Assembly (NCBI GenBank): GCA_030652805.1 | Contig: JAUSPT010000092.1 | Span: forward strand, 1 to 61,736 | DNA from: a bacterium | GTDB taxonomy: Bacteria; JAHJDO01 | Direction: 5' to 3' | DNA: 61,736 nt | Shown: piece after piece, positions 8,760-17,309 of the stretch | Numbering within the stretch: position 1 is the stretch's first letter | Layout of the letters: each line of letters starts with the position of its first letter | The notes under the pieces: model-generated | Databases searched by the model: none | What the model was told of the DNA's origin: nothing | Seen by the model: only the letters and a program-made list of their open reading frames with translations | Program-made: the position numbers and the translations under genes

Positions 8760-9251
8760 TTGATAGAAAATAGAAGAGAAGAGGATGCAGATAGGCAGGA
8801 GCTAATAGAGCGGGTTGTGAGTGTAAATAGAGTTGGGAAGGTTGTAAAAGGTGGAAGAAAGCTTGGTTTTAGTAGTCTGGCTGTAGTAGGGGATGGAAAT
8901 GGAAAAGTAGGATACGGCATAGGTAAGGCAAATGCAGTACCTGAGTCAATAAAAAAGGCTGTCCAATCAGCAAAAAAGAATATGATAGATGTTTTAGTTG
9001 TAGATACAACAATCCCGTTTGAAGGGGTAGGTCATTATGATGCAGCAAGAATTATGTTAAAACCTGCTTCAAAGGGAACAGGTGTGATTGCAGGAAGCGC
9101 GGTTAGAGCTGTATTGGAAGCTGTTGGTATTCAAAATGTTTTGACAAAATGTTTGGGATCCACTAACCCGATAAATGTTGTTAGAGCAACAATAGAAGGT
9201 TTGAGAAATATATCAGAGATTTATGAGTTATCAAAGAGAAGGCTCAGATAA
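8760..9251 (+). CDS. rpsE: 30S ribosomal protein S5
   Basis: The 163-residue S5 has the double-stranded RNA-binding fold start VVSVNRVGKVVKGGRKLGFS, then VVGDGNGKVGYGIGKANAVP and GTGVIAGSAVRAVLEAVGI. S5 helps translational accuracy at the mRNA entry channel. Translation probably starts at TTG 8760 after GAGGAGG at about 8746. The next gene is rplO and not rpmD; the L30 gene that commonly separates these two is missing here. Confidence 0.97.
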   Translation: MIENRREEDADRQELIERVVSVNRVGKVVKGGRKLGFSSLAVVGDGNGKVGYGIGKANAVPESIKKAVQSAKKNMIDVLVVDTTIPFEGVGHYDAARIMLKPASKGTGVIAGSAVRAVLEAVGIQNVLTKCLGSTNPINVVRATIEGLRNISEIYELSKRRLR

Positions 9252-9252
9252 A

Positions 9253-9693
9253 ATGACATTAAGCAATTTGAAAGTTCCTGAGGGTGCTAATAAGAGAAGA
9301 AAAATAGTTGGACGCGGCAATGGTTCTGGCCATGGGAAAACCGCTTGTAAGGGGGATAAGGGGCAGAAAGCTAGATCTGGCGGCAAAATTCGCCGTGGTT
9401 TTGAAGGCGGACAAATGCCTCTATATCGTAGAGTACCAAAAAGAGGATTTACAAGTCGCTCAAGGGAGAAAATAGTAGTTATAAATATAGAGAAACTAAA
9501 TTGTTTTAAGGACGGTTCAGTTGTGGGTCTTGAGCATCTTATAGAGAAAGGGTTGCTAAAGTCTCAGAATGTTTTAGCCAAAATTTTAGGTATGGGAGAG
9601 TTAAAGAAAAAGTTAAACGTAAAAGCGCATAGCTTTAGTAAGAGTGCTATTAAGAAGATTATAGATGCTGGAGGAACTGCAGAGGTTATATAA
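9253..9693 (+). CDS. rplO: 50S ribosomal protein L15
   Basis: From ATG 9253 the protein is 146 residues, the usual length, with L15 marks: GRGNGSGHGKTACKGDKGQKARSGG and GFEGGQMPLYRRVPKRGF. A frame extension to 9223 would overlap rpsE and adds residues not seen in L15, so 9253, one base after the rpsE stop, is preferred. L15 is an intermediate 50S assembly protein. Its stop TAA overlaps the secY ATG by one base. Confidence 0.96.
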   Translation: MTLSNLKVPEGANKRRKIVGRGNGSGHGKTACKGDKGQKARSGGKIRRGFEGGQMPLYRRVPKRGFTSRSREKIVVINIEKLNCFKDGSVVGLEHLIEKGLLKSQNVLAKILGMGELKKKLNVKAHSFSKSAIKKIIDAGGTAEVI

Positions 9694-11006
9694 TGCTATC
9701 AGGATTTCGAGATATATTTAGAATACCAGAATTAAAGAAAAGGGTTTTGTTTACTTTAGCTATTATAGCTGTTTTTAGAATAGGTGCTTTTGTCCCAACT
9801 CCAGGGATAGATACTAGTGCATTAGTTGACTATTTTGCCAGAATGCAGGGCACTCTCTTTGGAATGGCAGATCTGTTTTCAGGAGGAGCGTTACGAAAAC
9901 TATCCATATTTGCCCTGGGCATAATGCCATATATTAGTGCTTCAATCATAATGCAGTTATTGACTCCAGTTATCCCTTACTTAGAAAAATTGTCAAAAGA
10001 AGGAGATTTTGGACGAAAGAAGATAACTCAGTATACTAGATATGGAACAATAGTAGTGAGTATAATTCAATCCATTGGTATTAGCTTGTGGTTGTCTAAT
10101 CCACATAGTTTTGGGGGATTAAAAATAGTTCCTAATCCAGGGTTTTACTTTCACTTCATAGTTGTAATAACTCTTACTACAGGAACAGTGTTCATTATGT
10201 GGCTGGGAGAACAGATAACTGAACGTGGGATAGGCAATGGAATATCACTTATAATTTTTGCAGGAATTGTTGCTGGAATGCCTGGAGATCTACGCAGGAC
10301 TTGGGGATTGCTTGATACCGGGCAGATGAGGTTCTTTACATTAATATTTCTCATAGCAATTATGATTGTAGTTATTGCGGCAGTGGTCTTAATTACACAA
10401 GGATATAGGAAGATACCTGTTCAATACGCAAAGCGTATTGTTGGAAGGAAAATGTATGGAGGACAGAATACGCACATCCCTTTACGTGTAAACCAGGCAG
10501 GAGTGATCCCGATTATATTTGCAGTTTCTATTATGATGTTTCCGCAGACGATAATGACCTTTTTACCAGCTAAAAGTTCAATAATTGGAACCATTGTTTC
10601 CTATTTTTCGATGAACCAATGGCCTGGTATGATAATGTATGTTGTTTTAATTATATTATTCACATACTTTTACACAGCTATTACTTTTAATCCTGTAGAA
10701 ATGGCTGATAATATGAAGAAGTATGGTGGATTTGTTCCTGGTATAAGACCCGGCAAACCAACTGCTGAATATTTTGATAGGATAATGACTAAAATTGCTT
10801 TCGCAGGAGGTATATTTTTAGGGGCTATAGCAATCTTACCAACCTTGCTGACAAAGTGGCTGAATATTCCATTTTATTTTGGAGGAACTTCACTTTTAAT
10901 AGTTGTCGGAGTTGCTCTGGATACAATGAAGCAGGTAGAATCGCACCTGTTAATGAGACATTATGAAGGGTTTATGAAAAAAGGAAGGTTGAGAGCGCGA
11001 TACTAG
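9693..11006 (+). CDS. secY: Preprotein translocase subunit SecY
   Basis: A 437-residue, ten-helix membrane protein. The plug region GTLFGMADLFSGGALRKLSIFALG follows the first helix, and the cytosolic loops YRKIPVQYAKRIVGRKMYGG and NPVEMADNMKKYGGFVPGIRPG bind SecA and ribosomes. SecY is the central channel of the Sec translocon in the inner membrane. It begins on the last base of the rplO stop and is followed by adk after 18 bases. Length and motifs are normal. Confidence 0.98.
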   Translation: MLSGFRDIFRIPELKKRVLFTLAIIAVFRIGAFVPTPGIDTSALVDYFARMQGTLFGMADLFSGGALRKLSIFALGIMPYISASIIMQLLTPVIPYLEKLSKEGDFGRKKITQYTRYGTIVVSIIQSIGISLWLSNPHSFGGLKIVPNPGFYFHFIVVITLTTGTVFIMWLGEQITERGIGNGISLIIFAGIVAGMPGDLRRTWGLLDTGQMRFFTLIFLIAIMIVVIAAVVLITQGYRKIPVQYAKRIVGRKMYGGQNTHIPLRVNQAGVIPIIFAVSIMMFPQTIMTFLPAKSSIIGTIVSYFSMNQWPGMIMYVVLIILFTYFYTAITFNPVEMADNMKKYGGFVPGIRPGKPTAEYFDRIMTKIAFAGGIFLGAIAILPTLLTKWLNIPFYFGGTSLLIVVGVALDTMKQVESHLLMRHYEGFMKKGRLRARY

Positions 11007-11024
11007 AGAGGTAATAAAGAAGGC

Positions 11025-11684
11025 ATGCATATAATTCTATTAGGGGCTCCAGGAGTAGGTAAAGGAACACTAGCTAAAATGATTGCGAGAAAATTTGATA
11101 TACTTCATCTATCTACAGGGGATATTCTTAGAGATAATGTTAATAAGAAAACTTATGTGGGAAATCAAGCTAAAGAGTATATGGATAATGGAAAACTGGT
11201 TCCCGATGATATTATGATACAAATGGTAAAAGGAAGAGTTCTTGAAGAAGATTGTAAAACTGGTTTTATATTAGATGGGTTCCCCAGGACTATAAAACAA
11301 GCCGAGGCATTGAAATTGATATTCGATAAACTTAATATAGTTGTTGACGCGATTCTTAATTTAAAAGCATCTCAAGAGATAATTATAGAAAGGCTTTCTG
11401 GGAGAAGGACGTGTAAGAATTGCGGGGCAATTTATCATATTAAGAATATTCCTTCCAAGGTTGAGGACAAGTGTGACAAATGTGCTAATAGGTTGTATCA
11501 GCGTGATGATGATAAAAAAGATATTGTGAAAGAGAGATTGATGGTGTATAAGACACAAACAAAAAAATTAATTTCATATTATGAAAAGCAAGATTCATTC
11601 TGTGAAATTGATGCTAATAAGAAAGCTGGTGAAATGTTCGTAGAAGTCTGTAACTGCTTAGAAAGAGTGAGTAAAAGTGGGTAA
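11025..11684 (+). CDS. adk: Adenylate kinase with zinc-binding lid
   Basis: The 219-residue enzyme interconverts ATP, AMP and ADP. The P-loop GAPGVGKGT is at residues 7-15, LSTGDILRD and GFPRT bind AMP, and the lid carries CKNC and CDKC, a four-cysteine zinc site found in many Gram-positive and thermophilic enzymes. The gene lies between secY and infA; map, which often follows adk, is absent. The end overlaps the infA start by 8 bases. Confidence 0.98.
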   Translation: MHIILLGAPGVGKGTLAKMIARKFDILHLSTGDILRDNVNKKTYVGNQAKEYMDNGKLVPDDIMIQMVKGRVLEEDCKTGFILDGFPRTIKQAEALKLIFDKLNIVVDAILNLKASQEIIIERLSGRRTCKNCGAIYHIKNIPSKVEDKCDKCANRLYQRDDDKKDIVKERLMVYKTQTKKLISYYEKQDSFCEIDANKKAGEMFVEVCNCLERVSKSG

Positions 11685-11895
11685 AGAAGAAGCAATAGAA
11701 GTAAGGGGCAAAGTAGTAGATTCATTACCCAACACAATGTTTAGAGTAGAGTTAGAAAATGGGCATAAAGTGCTGGCTCATCTTGGCGGTAAGATGAGAA
11801 TGCGATATATAAAAATTCTTTCAGGAGATGAAGTAAGTGTTGAGCTTTCTCCTTATGATTTAACAAGAGGACGAATCATATACAGGTTTAAATAA
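11677..11895 (+). CDS. infA: Translation initiation factor IF-1
   Basis: The 72-residue OB-fold protein contains [41 protein letters not shown] and [15 protein letters not shown], a near-perfect IF-1. It binds the 30S A site during initiation. The start is GTG 11677, inside the last codons of adk, which suggests translational coupling. rpmJ begins 2 bases after its stop. Confidence 0.97.
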   Translation: MGKEEAIEVRGKVVDSLPNTMFRVELENGHKVLAHLGGKMRMRYIKILSGDEVSVELSPYDLTRGRIIYRFK

Positions 11896-11897
11896 TT

Positions 11898-12011
11898 ATG
11901 AAAGTAAGAGTTTCAGTTAAGAGAATATGTGATCAGTGCAAGGTAGTAAAAAGAGGTCGTGTTCTTAGGATTATTTGTAAGAATCCAAAACATAAGCAGA
12001 GACAGAAGTAG
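11898..12011 (+). CDS. rpmJ: 50S ribosomal protein L36
   Basis: A 37-residue protein read directly from ATG 11898 to TAG 12009-12011. It begins [15 protein letters not shown] and ends [10 protein letters not shown]. The zinc ligands of the C+ form are present: C11, C14, C27 and H32. L36 is the smallest 50S protein and binds domain VI of 23S rRNA. Its place between infA and rpsM is canonical. Confidence 0.97.
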   Translation: MKVRVSVKRICDQCKVVKRGRVLRIICKNPKHKQRQK

Positions 12012-12031
12012 AAAGCATAGATAGGAATAGA

Positions 12032-12430
12032 ATGGCTAGAATTCATGGTGTAGATTTACCAAAAGATAAGAAAGTCGTAATAGGATTAACATATATTTAT
12101 GGTATAGGTAGGGCGTTATCCATAAAGATTCTGAAGATTGTGAATGTTTCTCCAGACAAGCGAGTGAAAGATTTAACAGAAGATGAAATAAGTAAGATTG
12201 CCTCTATAATGCAGGAAGGTTATGAAATAGAAGGTCCCTTGCGTCGCAATGTGGCTTCCCATATTAGAAGGTTGATTGATATAGGCTCATACAGAGGCAC
12301 AAGACATCGTAAAAATTTGCCGCTTAGAGGCCAAAGAACGAGGACCAATGCAAGAACTAGAAAGGGTCCAAGAAGGATAGTAATGAGAGCTAGACAAAAG
12401 GAGTCTAAACCTGCTGTTGGGAGCAAATAA
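12032..12430 (+). CDS. rpsM: 30S ribosomal protein S13
   Basis: The 132-residue protein has the S13 pattern: [76 protein letters not shown]13 lies in the 30S head and forms bridges to the 50S subunit. The C-terminal tail is slightly longer than usual. rpsK begins with a one-base overlap (TAATG). Confidence 0.98.
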   Translation: MARIHGVDLPKDKKVVIGLTYIYGIGRALSIKILKIVNVSPDKRVKDLTEDEISKIASIMQEGYEIEGPLRRNVASHIRRLIDIGSYRGTRHRKNLPLRGQRTRTNARTRKGPRRIVMRARQKESKPAVGSK

Positions 12431-12828
12431 TGGCTAATGTGAAGAAAAAGGCTAAGAAGTCTGGTAAGAAAGTAACTAAAAATGTTCCTTCTGGTATTGT
12501 TTATATTCAGGCAACATTTAATAATACAATAGTTACTATAACAGATCTTTCAGGTAATGTTGTATCATGGGCAAGCGCTGGGAGCAGTGGCTTTTCAGGT
12601 TCAAGAAAAAGCACGCCGTTTGCAGCGCAAGTAACTGCTGGAGCAGCTGCACAGAAGGCTATTGCGTATGGAATGAGACAGGTTGAGGTTTATGTAAAAG
12701 GACCTGGAAGTGGTAGAGAAACAGCAATAAGGGCTCTCCAGTCAGCAGGATTAGGAATAAATTCAATAAAAGATGTAACGCCTATACCACATAATGGGTG
12801 CAGGCCGCCTAAAAGAAGAAGAGTCTAA
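12430..12828 (+). CDS. rpsK: 30S ribosomal protein S11
   Basis: The 132-residue S11 contains [30 protein letters not shown], the [15 protein letters not shown] block, and a C-terminal [18 protein letters not shown], all diagnostic. It contacts the mRNA in the E site of the 30S platform. It is preceded by rpsM and followed by an AGGAGG ribosome site at 12833 for rpsD. Confidence 0.98.
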   Translation: MANVKKKAKKSGKKVTKNVPSGIVYIQATFNNTIVTITDLSGNVVSWASAGSSGFSGSRKSTPFAAQVTAGAAAQKAIAYGMRQVEVYVKGPGSGRETAIRALQSAGLGINSIKDVTPIPHNGCRPPKRRRV

Positions 12829-12847
12829 TTAGCAGGAGGTTATAAAC

Positions 12848-13474
12848 TTGGGTAGATATATTGGGCCGGTTTGTAGATTGTGTAAGAGAGAGGGAGAAAA
12901 GTTGTTTTTGAAAGGCAGAGTTTGCAATACGGAAAAATGTGCATTGGAGAAAAGAAATGCTGCTCTAGGTAAGCGCGTTCAGAGAAAACGAAAGATGTCA
13001 GATTTCGGCTTAAGGTTAAGAGAAAAACAAAAAGCAAAGAGAATATACGGTATTTTAGAGAAGCAGTTCAAAGGATATTATAAAATAGCTGCTAAGAGCA
13101 AGGGTGTAACAGGAGAGATATTGTTAGAGTTATTAGAGAGGCGTTTAGATAATGTTATTTTTCGCTGTGGTTTTGCAACGACTAGAAGAGAGTCAAGGCA
13201 ATTGATAAGACATGGTCACTTTCTTGTAAATGGAAGAGTGGTAGATATTCCCTCTTATTTGGTGAATCCGAATGAAAAAGCACAGATAAAAGCGAAAGAT
13301 AAAGAATGTGATTTTTTTAAAGATATAATTGAGCTAACAAAGGAAAAAGAGATTCCTCCTTGGCTGGAAGTTGATAAGAAAGATCTCACAGGGAAGATAC
13401 TCAGGATTCCATCTCGTGAGGAAATGGGGGTGTCCTTAAAAGAGCAACTGATTGTTGAATTGTATTCAAAATAG
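12848..13474 (+). CDS. rpsD: 30S ribosomal protein S4, zinc form
   Basis: The 208-residue S4 starts at TTG 12848 behind AGGAGGT. An N-terminal cysteine cluster, CRLCKREG followed by C-x4-C, marks the zinc-binding C+ form. The S4/Hsp45 RNA-binding domain is clear (LERRLDNVIFRCGFATTRRESRQLIRHGHFLVNG). S4 is a primary 16S rRNA assembly protein and in E. coli the repressor of this segment. It lies between rpsK and rpoA. Confidence 0.97.
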   Translation: MGRYIGPVCRLCKREGEKLFLKGRVCNTEKCALEKRNAALGKRVQRKRKMSDFGLRLREKQKAKRIYGILEKQFKGYYKIAAKSKGVTGEILLELLERRLDNVIFRCGFATTRRESRQLIRHGHFLVNGRVVDIPSYLVNPNEKAQIKAKDKECDFFKDIIELTKEKEIPPWLEVDKKDLTGKILRIPSREEMGVSLKEQLIVELYSK

Positions 13475-13483
13475 GAGAAGAAT

Positions 13484-14512
13484 ATGCCTTTAAAGTTAAA
13501 AGATTTCGAGATGCCCCAAAAAGTGGAATGTGATGATAAAGTGTCTAATAATACATTTGGGAAATTTACAATAGAGCCTTTTGAGCGTGGGTTTGGTACA
13601 ACCATAGGTAATGCGCTTCGTAGAGTTATGCTTTCTTCGTTAGAAGGTACGGCTGTAAGAGCTGTCAGAATAAAAAATGTTCTTCATGAATTTTCTACAA
13701 TAAAGGGTGTAAAAGAGGATGTTGTTGAGATAATTTTGAATTTGAAACAGTTAATTGTAAAGAGTTCTGGGGATTCTCCTAAAGTACTGGCTCTTAAGGT
13801 GAAAGGCGCTAAAGAGGTAAAAGCATCTAATATTAAAGTAAGCAGCGGAATAGAGCTTATTAATCCGGATTTACATATAGCTACGCTCAATAAAAATGGT
13901 GAGTTGGATATGGAGATTCATGTTGCTAAAGGAAGAGGATACATAACTGCAGAAGAAAATAAAGAGAAAAAGCAGCCAGTCGATTTAATAAGTATTGATT
14001 CGTTCTTTTCCCCAGTAAGACGAGTGAATTATACTGTAGAAGATGCAAGAGTTGGGCAGCGGACAAATTATGATAGACTAATCTTGGAAGTACGGACAGA
14101 TGGAACTATTTCTCCATATGATGCTATTGTTTCTGCTGCAGAGATTATTAATGAACATTTGATGTTATTTATAGCTCCTGAAAAGATAAAAACTGAGGAA
14201 GTAGAGCAAGTTAGTGAAGAGGAGAAAAAAAGAGAGAGGTATTTAAAGCAGAACATAAACGAATTAGAATTATCTGTTAGAGCGTCCAATTGTCTGAGGG
14301 CAGCAAATATTAAAACAATTGGAGAACTTGCACAAAAAACAGAAGCTAACATGCTCAAATATAGAAATTTTGGGAAGAAATCTTTGAATGAAATAAGGGG
14401 CATTTTGAGTAAAATGGGATTAGATTTTAAGGGCAAGTCAGAAGCCTCAAAGGATTTGAAAGAAGAGAAAAAAGAAGAAAAATCAAAAACGCAAACTAAA
14501 AAGAAGAAGTAA
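13484..14512 (+). CDS. rpoA: RNA polymerase alpha subunit
   Basis: A 342-residue alpha subunit. The N-terminal dimerisation domain includes TIEPFERGFGTTIGNALRRVMLSSLEG; the C-terminal domain (about residues 258-320) has ELSVRASNCLRAANIKTIGELAQKTEANMLKYRNFGKKSLNEI, which binds UP elements and activators. A Lys/Glu-rich tail of about 20 residues follows. The order rpsD-rpoA-rplQ is canonical for the alpha operon. Confidence 0.98.
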   Translation: MPLKLKDFEMPQKVECDDKVSNNTFGKFTIEPFERGFGTTIGNALRRVMLSSLEGTAVRAVRIKNVLHEFSTIKGVKEDVVEIILNLKQLIVKSSGDSPKVLALKVKGAKEVKASNIKVSSGIELINPDLHIATLNKNGELDMEIHVAKGRGYITAEENKEKKQPVDLISIDSFFSPVRRVNYTVEDARVGQRTNYDRLILEVRTDGTISPYDAIVSAAEIINEHLMLFIAPEKIKTEEVEQVSEEEKKRERYLKQNINELELSVRASNCLRAANIKTIGELAQKTEANMLKYRNFGKKSLNEIRGILSKMGLDFKGKSEASKDLKEEKKEEKSKTQTKKKK

Positions 14513-14517
14513 AAAAA

Positions 14518-14871
14518 ATGCGGCATAGAAAAGCGGGTAGAAAATTGGGGCGAACCTCAAGCCATAGGCAAGCTTTGTTTATGAATTTATTATGTGCTCT
14601 GTTTGAGCATGAAAAGATTAAAACAACAGAGTCAAAAGGCAAAGAGATCAAAAGATTAGGTGATAAATTAATCAGTTTAGCAAAAAGAGGGGATTTACAC
14701 GCCAGGCGCATGGCGGCAGCTACAATTGTTAACAAAAAAATATTAACAAAGTTATTTAATAAAATAGCTCCTGAGCTTAAAGATAGGCAAGGGGGATATA
14801 TACGTTTGATAAAGATAGGTGCACGTCTCGGAGACGCCGCTCCACAGGTTATTGTAGAAATTGTTAAGTAA
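14518..14871 (+). CDS. rplQ: 50S ribosomal protein L17
   Basis: The 117-residue protein starts MRHRKAGRKLGRTSSHRQALFMN and carries the L17 core EHEKIKTTESKGKEIKRLGDKLI and GGYIRLIKIGARLGDAAP. It surrounds the exit tunnel. It is the last ribosomal gene of the cluster; the following hairpin may mark the transcript end. Confidence 0.98.
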   Translation: MRHRKAGRKLGRTSSHRQALFMNLLCALFEHEKIKTTESKGKEIKRLGDKLISLAKRGDLHARRMAAATIVNKKILTKLFNKIAPELKDRQGGYIRLIKIGARLGDAAPQVIVEIVK

Positions 14872-14892
14872 AGAGTTTTAACTCTTTTAAGT
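14868..14892 (+). terminator. Possible hairpin after rplQ
   Basis: Directly at the rplQ stop the sequence AAAGAGTT-TT-AACTCTTT forms a short inverted repeat and is followed by TTAAGTATTATT. It could be a weak intrinsic terminator of the ribosomal cluster, but the stem is AT-rich and there is no clean T run, so partial read-through into the EtfA gene is likely. Confidence 0.3.
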
Positions 14893-14916
14893 ATTATTTC
14901 AGAGGTTAATCAAGCA

Positions 14917-16104
14917 ATGTCAATAAAAATTATTCTTAACAAATGCACAGGTTGCAGAAAATGCATCCCTGTCTGTCCATTCTCTGCTATAGAGGTAGTA
15001 GAGAAAAAAGCTAAAATTCTGGATAATTGCACATTATGCGGAGCATGTGTGGATGCATGCAGATTTGATGCAATAGTTTTGGACAAAGAAGAGAAAAAAA
15101 TATTAACTGATGAATATAAAGGTGTATTGGTTTTTGCAGAACAAAGACATGATGAACTTCAGACTGTAACACTGGAACTATTAAATGAGGCAAGGAAATT
15201 AGCAGATATATTAAAGGAAGAATTATCAGTAGTTTTGCTTGGAAATAAAGTTGATAAAATTGCCAAGGAGCTGATATTCTTTGGCGCAGACAGGGTATAT
15301 CTGGCAAGTGATCCTAAATTAGAATCTTATAAGAATAGTGTGTATACGGACGTTCTAGCGCATGTAATTAATAAATATAAACCGGAGATTTTTCTTATTG
15401 GCGCAACGACAATAGGCAGGTCTTTAGCTCCAAGAGTAGCTGTGAGGATTCAGACTGGTCTAACAGCGGATTGTACAGGGCTAAGTATTGACATCAATAA
15501 GAGACTGTTATTACAAACTAGACCTGCATTTGGCGGTAATATTATGGCAACAATTATATGCCCTCAGCATCGTCCTCAGATGGCAACAATTAGACCTAAA
15601 GTTTTTAAAAAGCCAGAGAAAAATCCTGATAGAAAAGGAGAGATAGTCAAAATAGGGTTTGAGCTAAAGATTGATGATTTAGTTGCAAAGATTGTAGATA
15701 CAATCGTAGTGGAATCCCAGGTAGTCGACCTGCAAGAAGCAGAAATCATTGTTTCTGGTGGACGAGGATTGGGTAAAGCTGAGAATTTTAGCTTAATAAG
15801 GGAACTTGCCAGTAGTATTGGCGGAGCAGTGGGTGCGTCAAGAGCAACAGTTGATGCAGGATGGATACCTTCTTATCATCAAGTAGGCCAGACAGGGAAG
15901 ACAGTTCAACCTAGACTGTATATCGCATGTGGAATATCTGGAGCAGTTCAACACTTAGTTGGCATGCGTTCGTCTGATATAATTGTAGCTATTAATAAAG
16001 ATCCAGATGCCCCCATATTCCAAGTTGCAACTTATGGAATTGTCGCAGATCTGTTTGATATAGTTCCAGCTCTTACTAGTAAACTAAAACAAGTTTTATC
16101 TTGA
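14917..16104 (+). CDS. etfA: Ferredoxin-EtfA fusion, electron transfer flavoprotein alpha subunit
   Basis: The 395-residue protein has two N-terminal [4Fe-4S] motifs, CTGCRKCIPVCP (about 9-20) and CTLCGACVDACR (about 38-49), followed by an EtfA domain. The FAD region is clear: SGGRGLGKAENF, TVDAGWIPSYHQVGQTGKTV, ACGISGAVQHLVGM and INKDPDAPIF. Ferredoxin-EtfA fusions occur in anaerobes and take part in electron transfer or bifurcation with EtfB and a dehydrogenase. No etfB is adjacent, which is unusual. It may pair with a distant EtfB. The end overlaps the ftsY start by 4 bases. Confidence 0.93.
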   Translation: MSIKIILNKCTGCRKCIPVCPFSAIEVVEKKAKILDNCTLCGACVDACRFDAIVLDKEEKKILTDEYKGVLVFAEQRHDELQTVTLELLNEARKLADILKEELSVVLLGNKVDKIAKELIFFGADRVYLASDPKLESYKNSVYTDVLAHVINKYKPEIFLIGATTIGRSLAPRVAVRIQTGLTADCTGLSIDINKRLLLQTRPAFGGNIMATIICPQHRPQMATIRPKVFKKPEKNPDRKGEIVKIGFELKIDDLVAKIVDTIVVESQVVDLQEAEIIVSGGRGLGKAENFSLIRELASSIGGAVGASRATVDAGWIPSYHQVGQTGKTVQPRLYIACGISGAVQHLVGMRSSDIIVAINKDPDAPIFQVATYGIVADLFDIVPALTSKLKQVLS

Positions 16105-17033
16105 AACATAATCTAAATAACGCACTTTTCAAAACAAGATCTCGTATACTCTCAGGATTAAAGAAAATAAAGAGTGTTTTGGGACCACATCTAAAACATG
16201 AGATTCTGGAGAAATTGGAAGAGATCTTGATAACAGCTGATATTGGAGTTAGGACAACCCATAAGATCATAAATAATTTAGAAAACTCAATACATAATAC
16301 TGATAAAAATGATTTTCAGGCTATTTTGTGTGCATTAGAAAGAGAATTACTAAAGGTTTTTGAAAGAAATAATCAGAGAGAAATTCTTCCACAACACCAG
16401 TTAACCGGATGTAAAATGCCTTTGAAAGTTATATTAGCTATTGGTGTAAATGGGGTTGGCAAAACAACCAGTATTGTAAAGATTGCACATAGACATAAAA
16501 AGCAGGGAAAAGAGGTTTTACTTGTTGCAACAGATACATTTAGAGCAGCAGCAAACGAGCAGATAGAGATATTGGCTAACAGGGTAAATTTGGAACTTAT
16601 AAAGTCTCAATATGGAGCTGACCCTGCTTCTGTTTTGTATGATGGGATAATATCAGCGGAAAAGACCGAAAAGGATATTGTGTTGGTTGATACAGCCGGC
16701 AGATTACATACAAAAACAAATCTAATGGAAGAAATGAAAAAGATGAACAGGGTAATATGCAAAAATATACAACCGTCTAATGTTGAAGTGCTATTAATGA
16801 TAGACTCTACAGCAGGACATAATGCTGTGTATCAGACAAGGATTTTTTTAGAGAATCTGGGAGTTACAGGCATAATGTTAACAAAGTTGGATGGCACAGC
16901 AAAAGGAGGAATAGTTATTGCTATTGAGGACGAATTAGAAATACCTGTGAAACTTGTTGGTACAGGAGAGGGAATAGATGATATAGAGGATTTTGTGCCT
17001 GCCGACTTTGTAAAGGCAATATTGTATGAATGA
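16101..17033 (+). CDS. ftsY: Signal recognition particle receptor FtsY
   Basis: The 310-residue protein is an SRP GTPase NG domain without the long acidic A domain of E. coli FtsY. Motifs are G1 GVNGVGKTTSIVKIAH, TDTFRAAANEQ, DTAGRLHTKTNLMEEM and TKLDGTAKGG. FtsY receives ribosome-SRP complexes at the membrane and passes them to SecY. Translation appears to start at TTG 16101, overlapping the etfA stop. A small membrane protein gene overlaps its end by 8 bases. Confidence 0.96.
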   Translation: MKHNLNNALFKTRSRILSGLKKIKSVLGPHLKHEILEKLEEILITADIGVRTTHKIINNLENSIHNTDKNDFQAILCALERELLKVFERNNQREILPQHQLTGCKMPLKVILAIGVNGVGKTTSIVKIAHRHKKQGKEVLLVATDTFRAAANEQIEILANRVNLELIKSQYGADPASVLYDGIISAEKTEKDIVLVDTAGRLHTKTNLMEEMKKMNRVICKNIQPSNVEVLLMIDSTAGHNAVYQTRIFLENLGVTGIMLTKLDGTAKGGIVIAIEDELEIPVKLVGTGEGIDDIEDFVPADFVKAILYE

Positions 17034-17259
17034 AAAAGCAAGCGGACGTATTGAAACAATACTGATATTTCTAGCAATATTTAGCGTATGGCCAACTGTT
17101 TTTAGAATAAATAATATTTATTCCAAAATCGGCATGTATGTGTTTTTAATCATTATGTTAATTGTATTTTTTAAAAGAATAAAGAGAATCAGAACATATA
17201 TGAGGGACTATTCGGATTTTAAAAAGAAAAAAGTGATACATTCAGAGAAAAGCGATTGA
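17026..17259 (+). CDS. Small two-helix membrane protein, unknown function
   Basis: A 77-residue protein with two hydrophobic stretches (about residues 10-25 and 34-48) and a basic Lys/Arg-rich cytoplasmic tail with FKKRIKRIRTY. I do not recognise a family. The start ATG overlaps the end of ftsY, so it is probably co-translated with it. The positive-inside rule would place the tail in the cytoplasm. Confidence 0.7.
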   Translation: MNEKASGRIETILIFLAIFSVWPTVFRINNIYSKIGMYVFLIIMLIVFFKRIKRIRTYMRDYSDFKKKKVIHSEKSD

Positions 17260-17309
17260 CTAGTATTTAAAATATATGTTAGTATTTTTGTGTTTATGGA
17301 GTAATTAAA

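Noticed and set aside
14068-14526. Minus-strand frame inside rpoA
   Set aside because: It mirrors the Lys/Glu-rich rpoA tail and has a biased Phe/Ser composition typical of a shadow.
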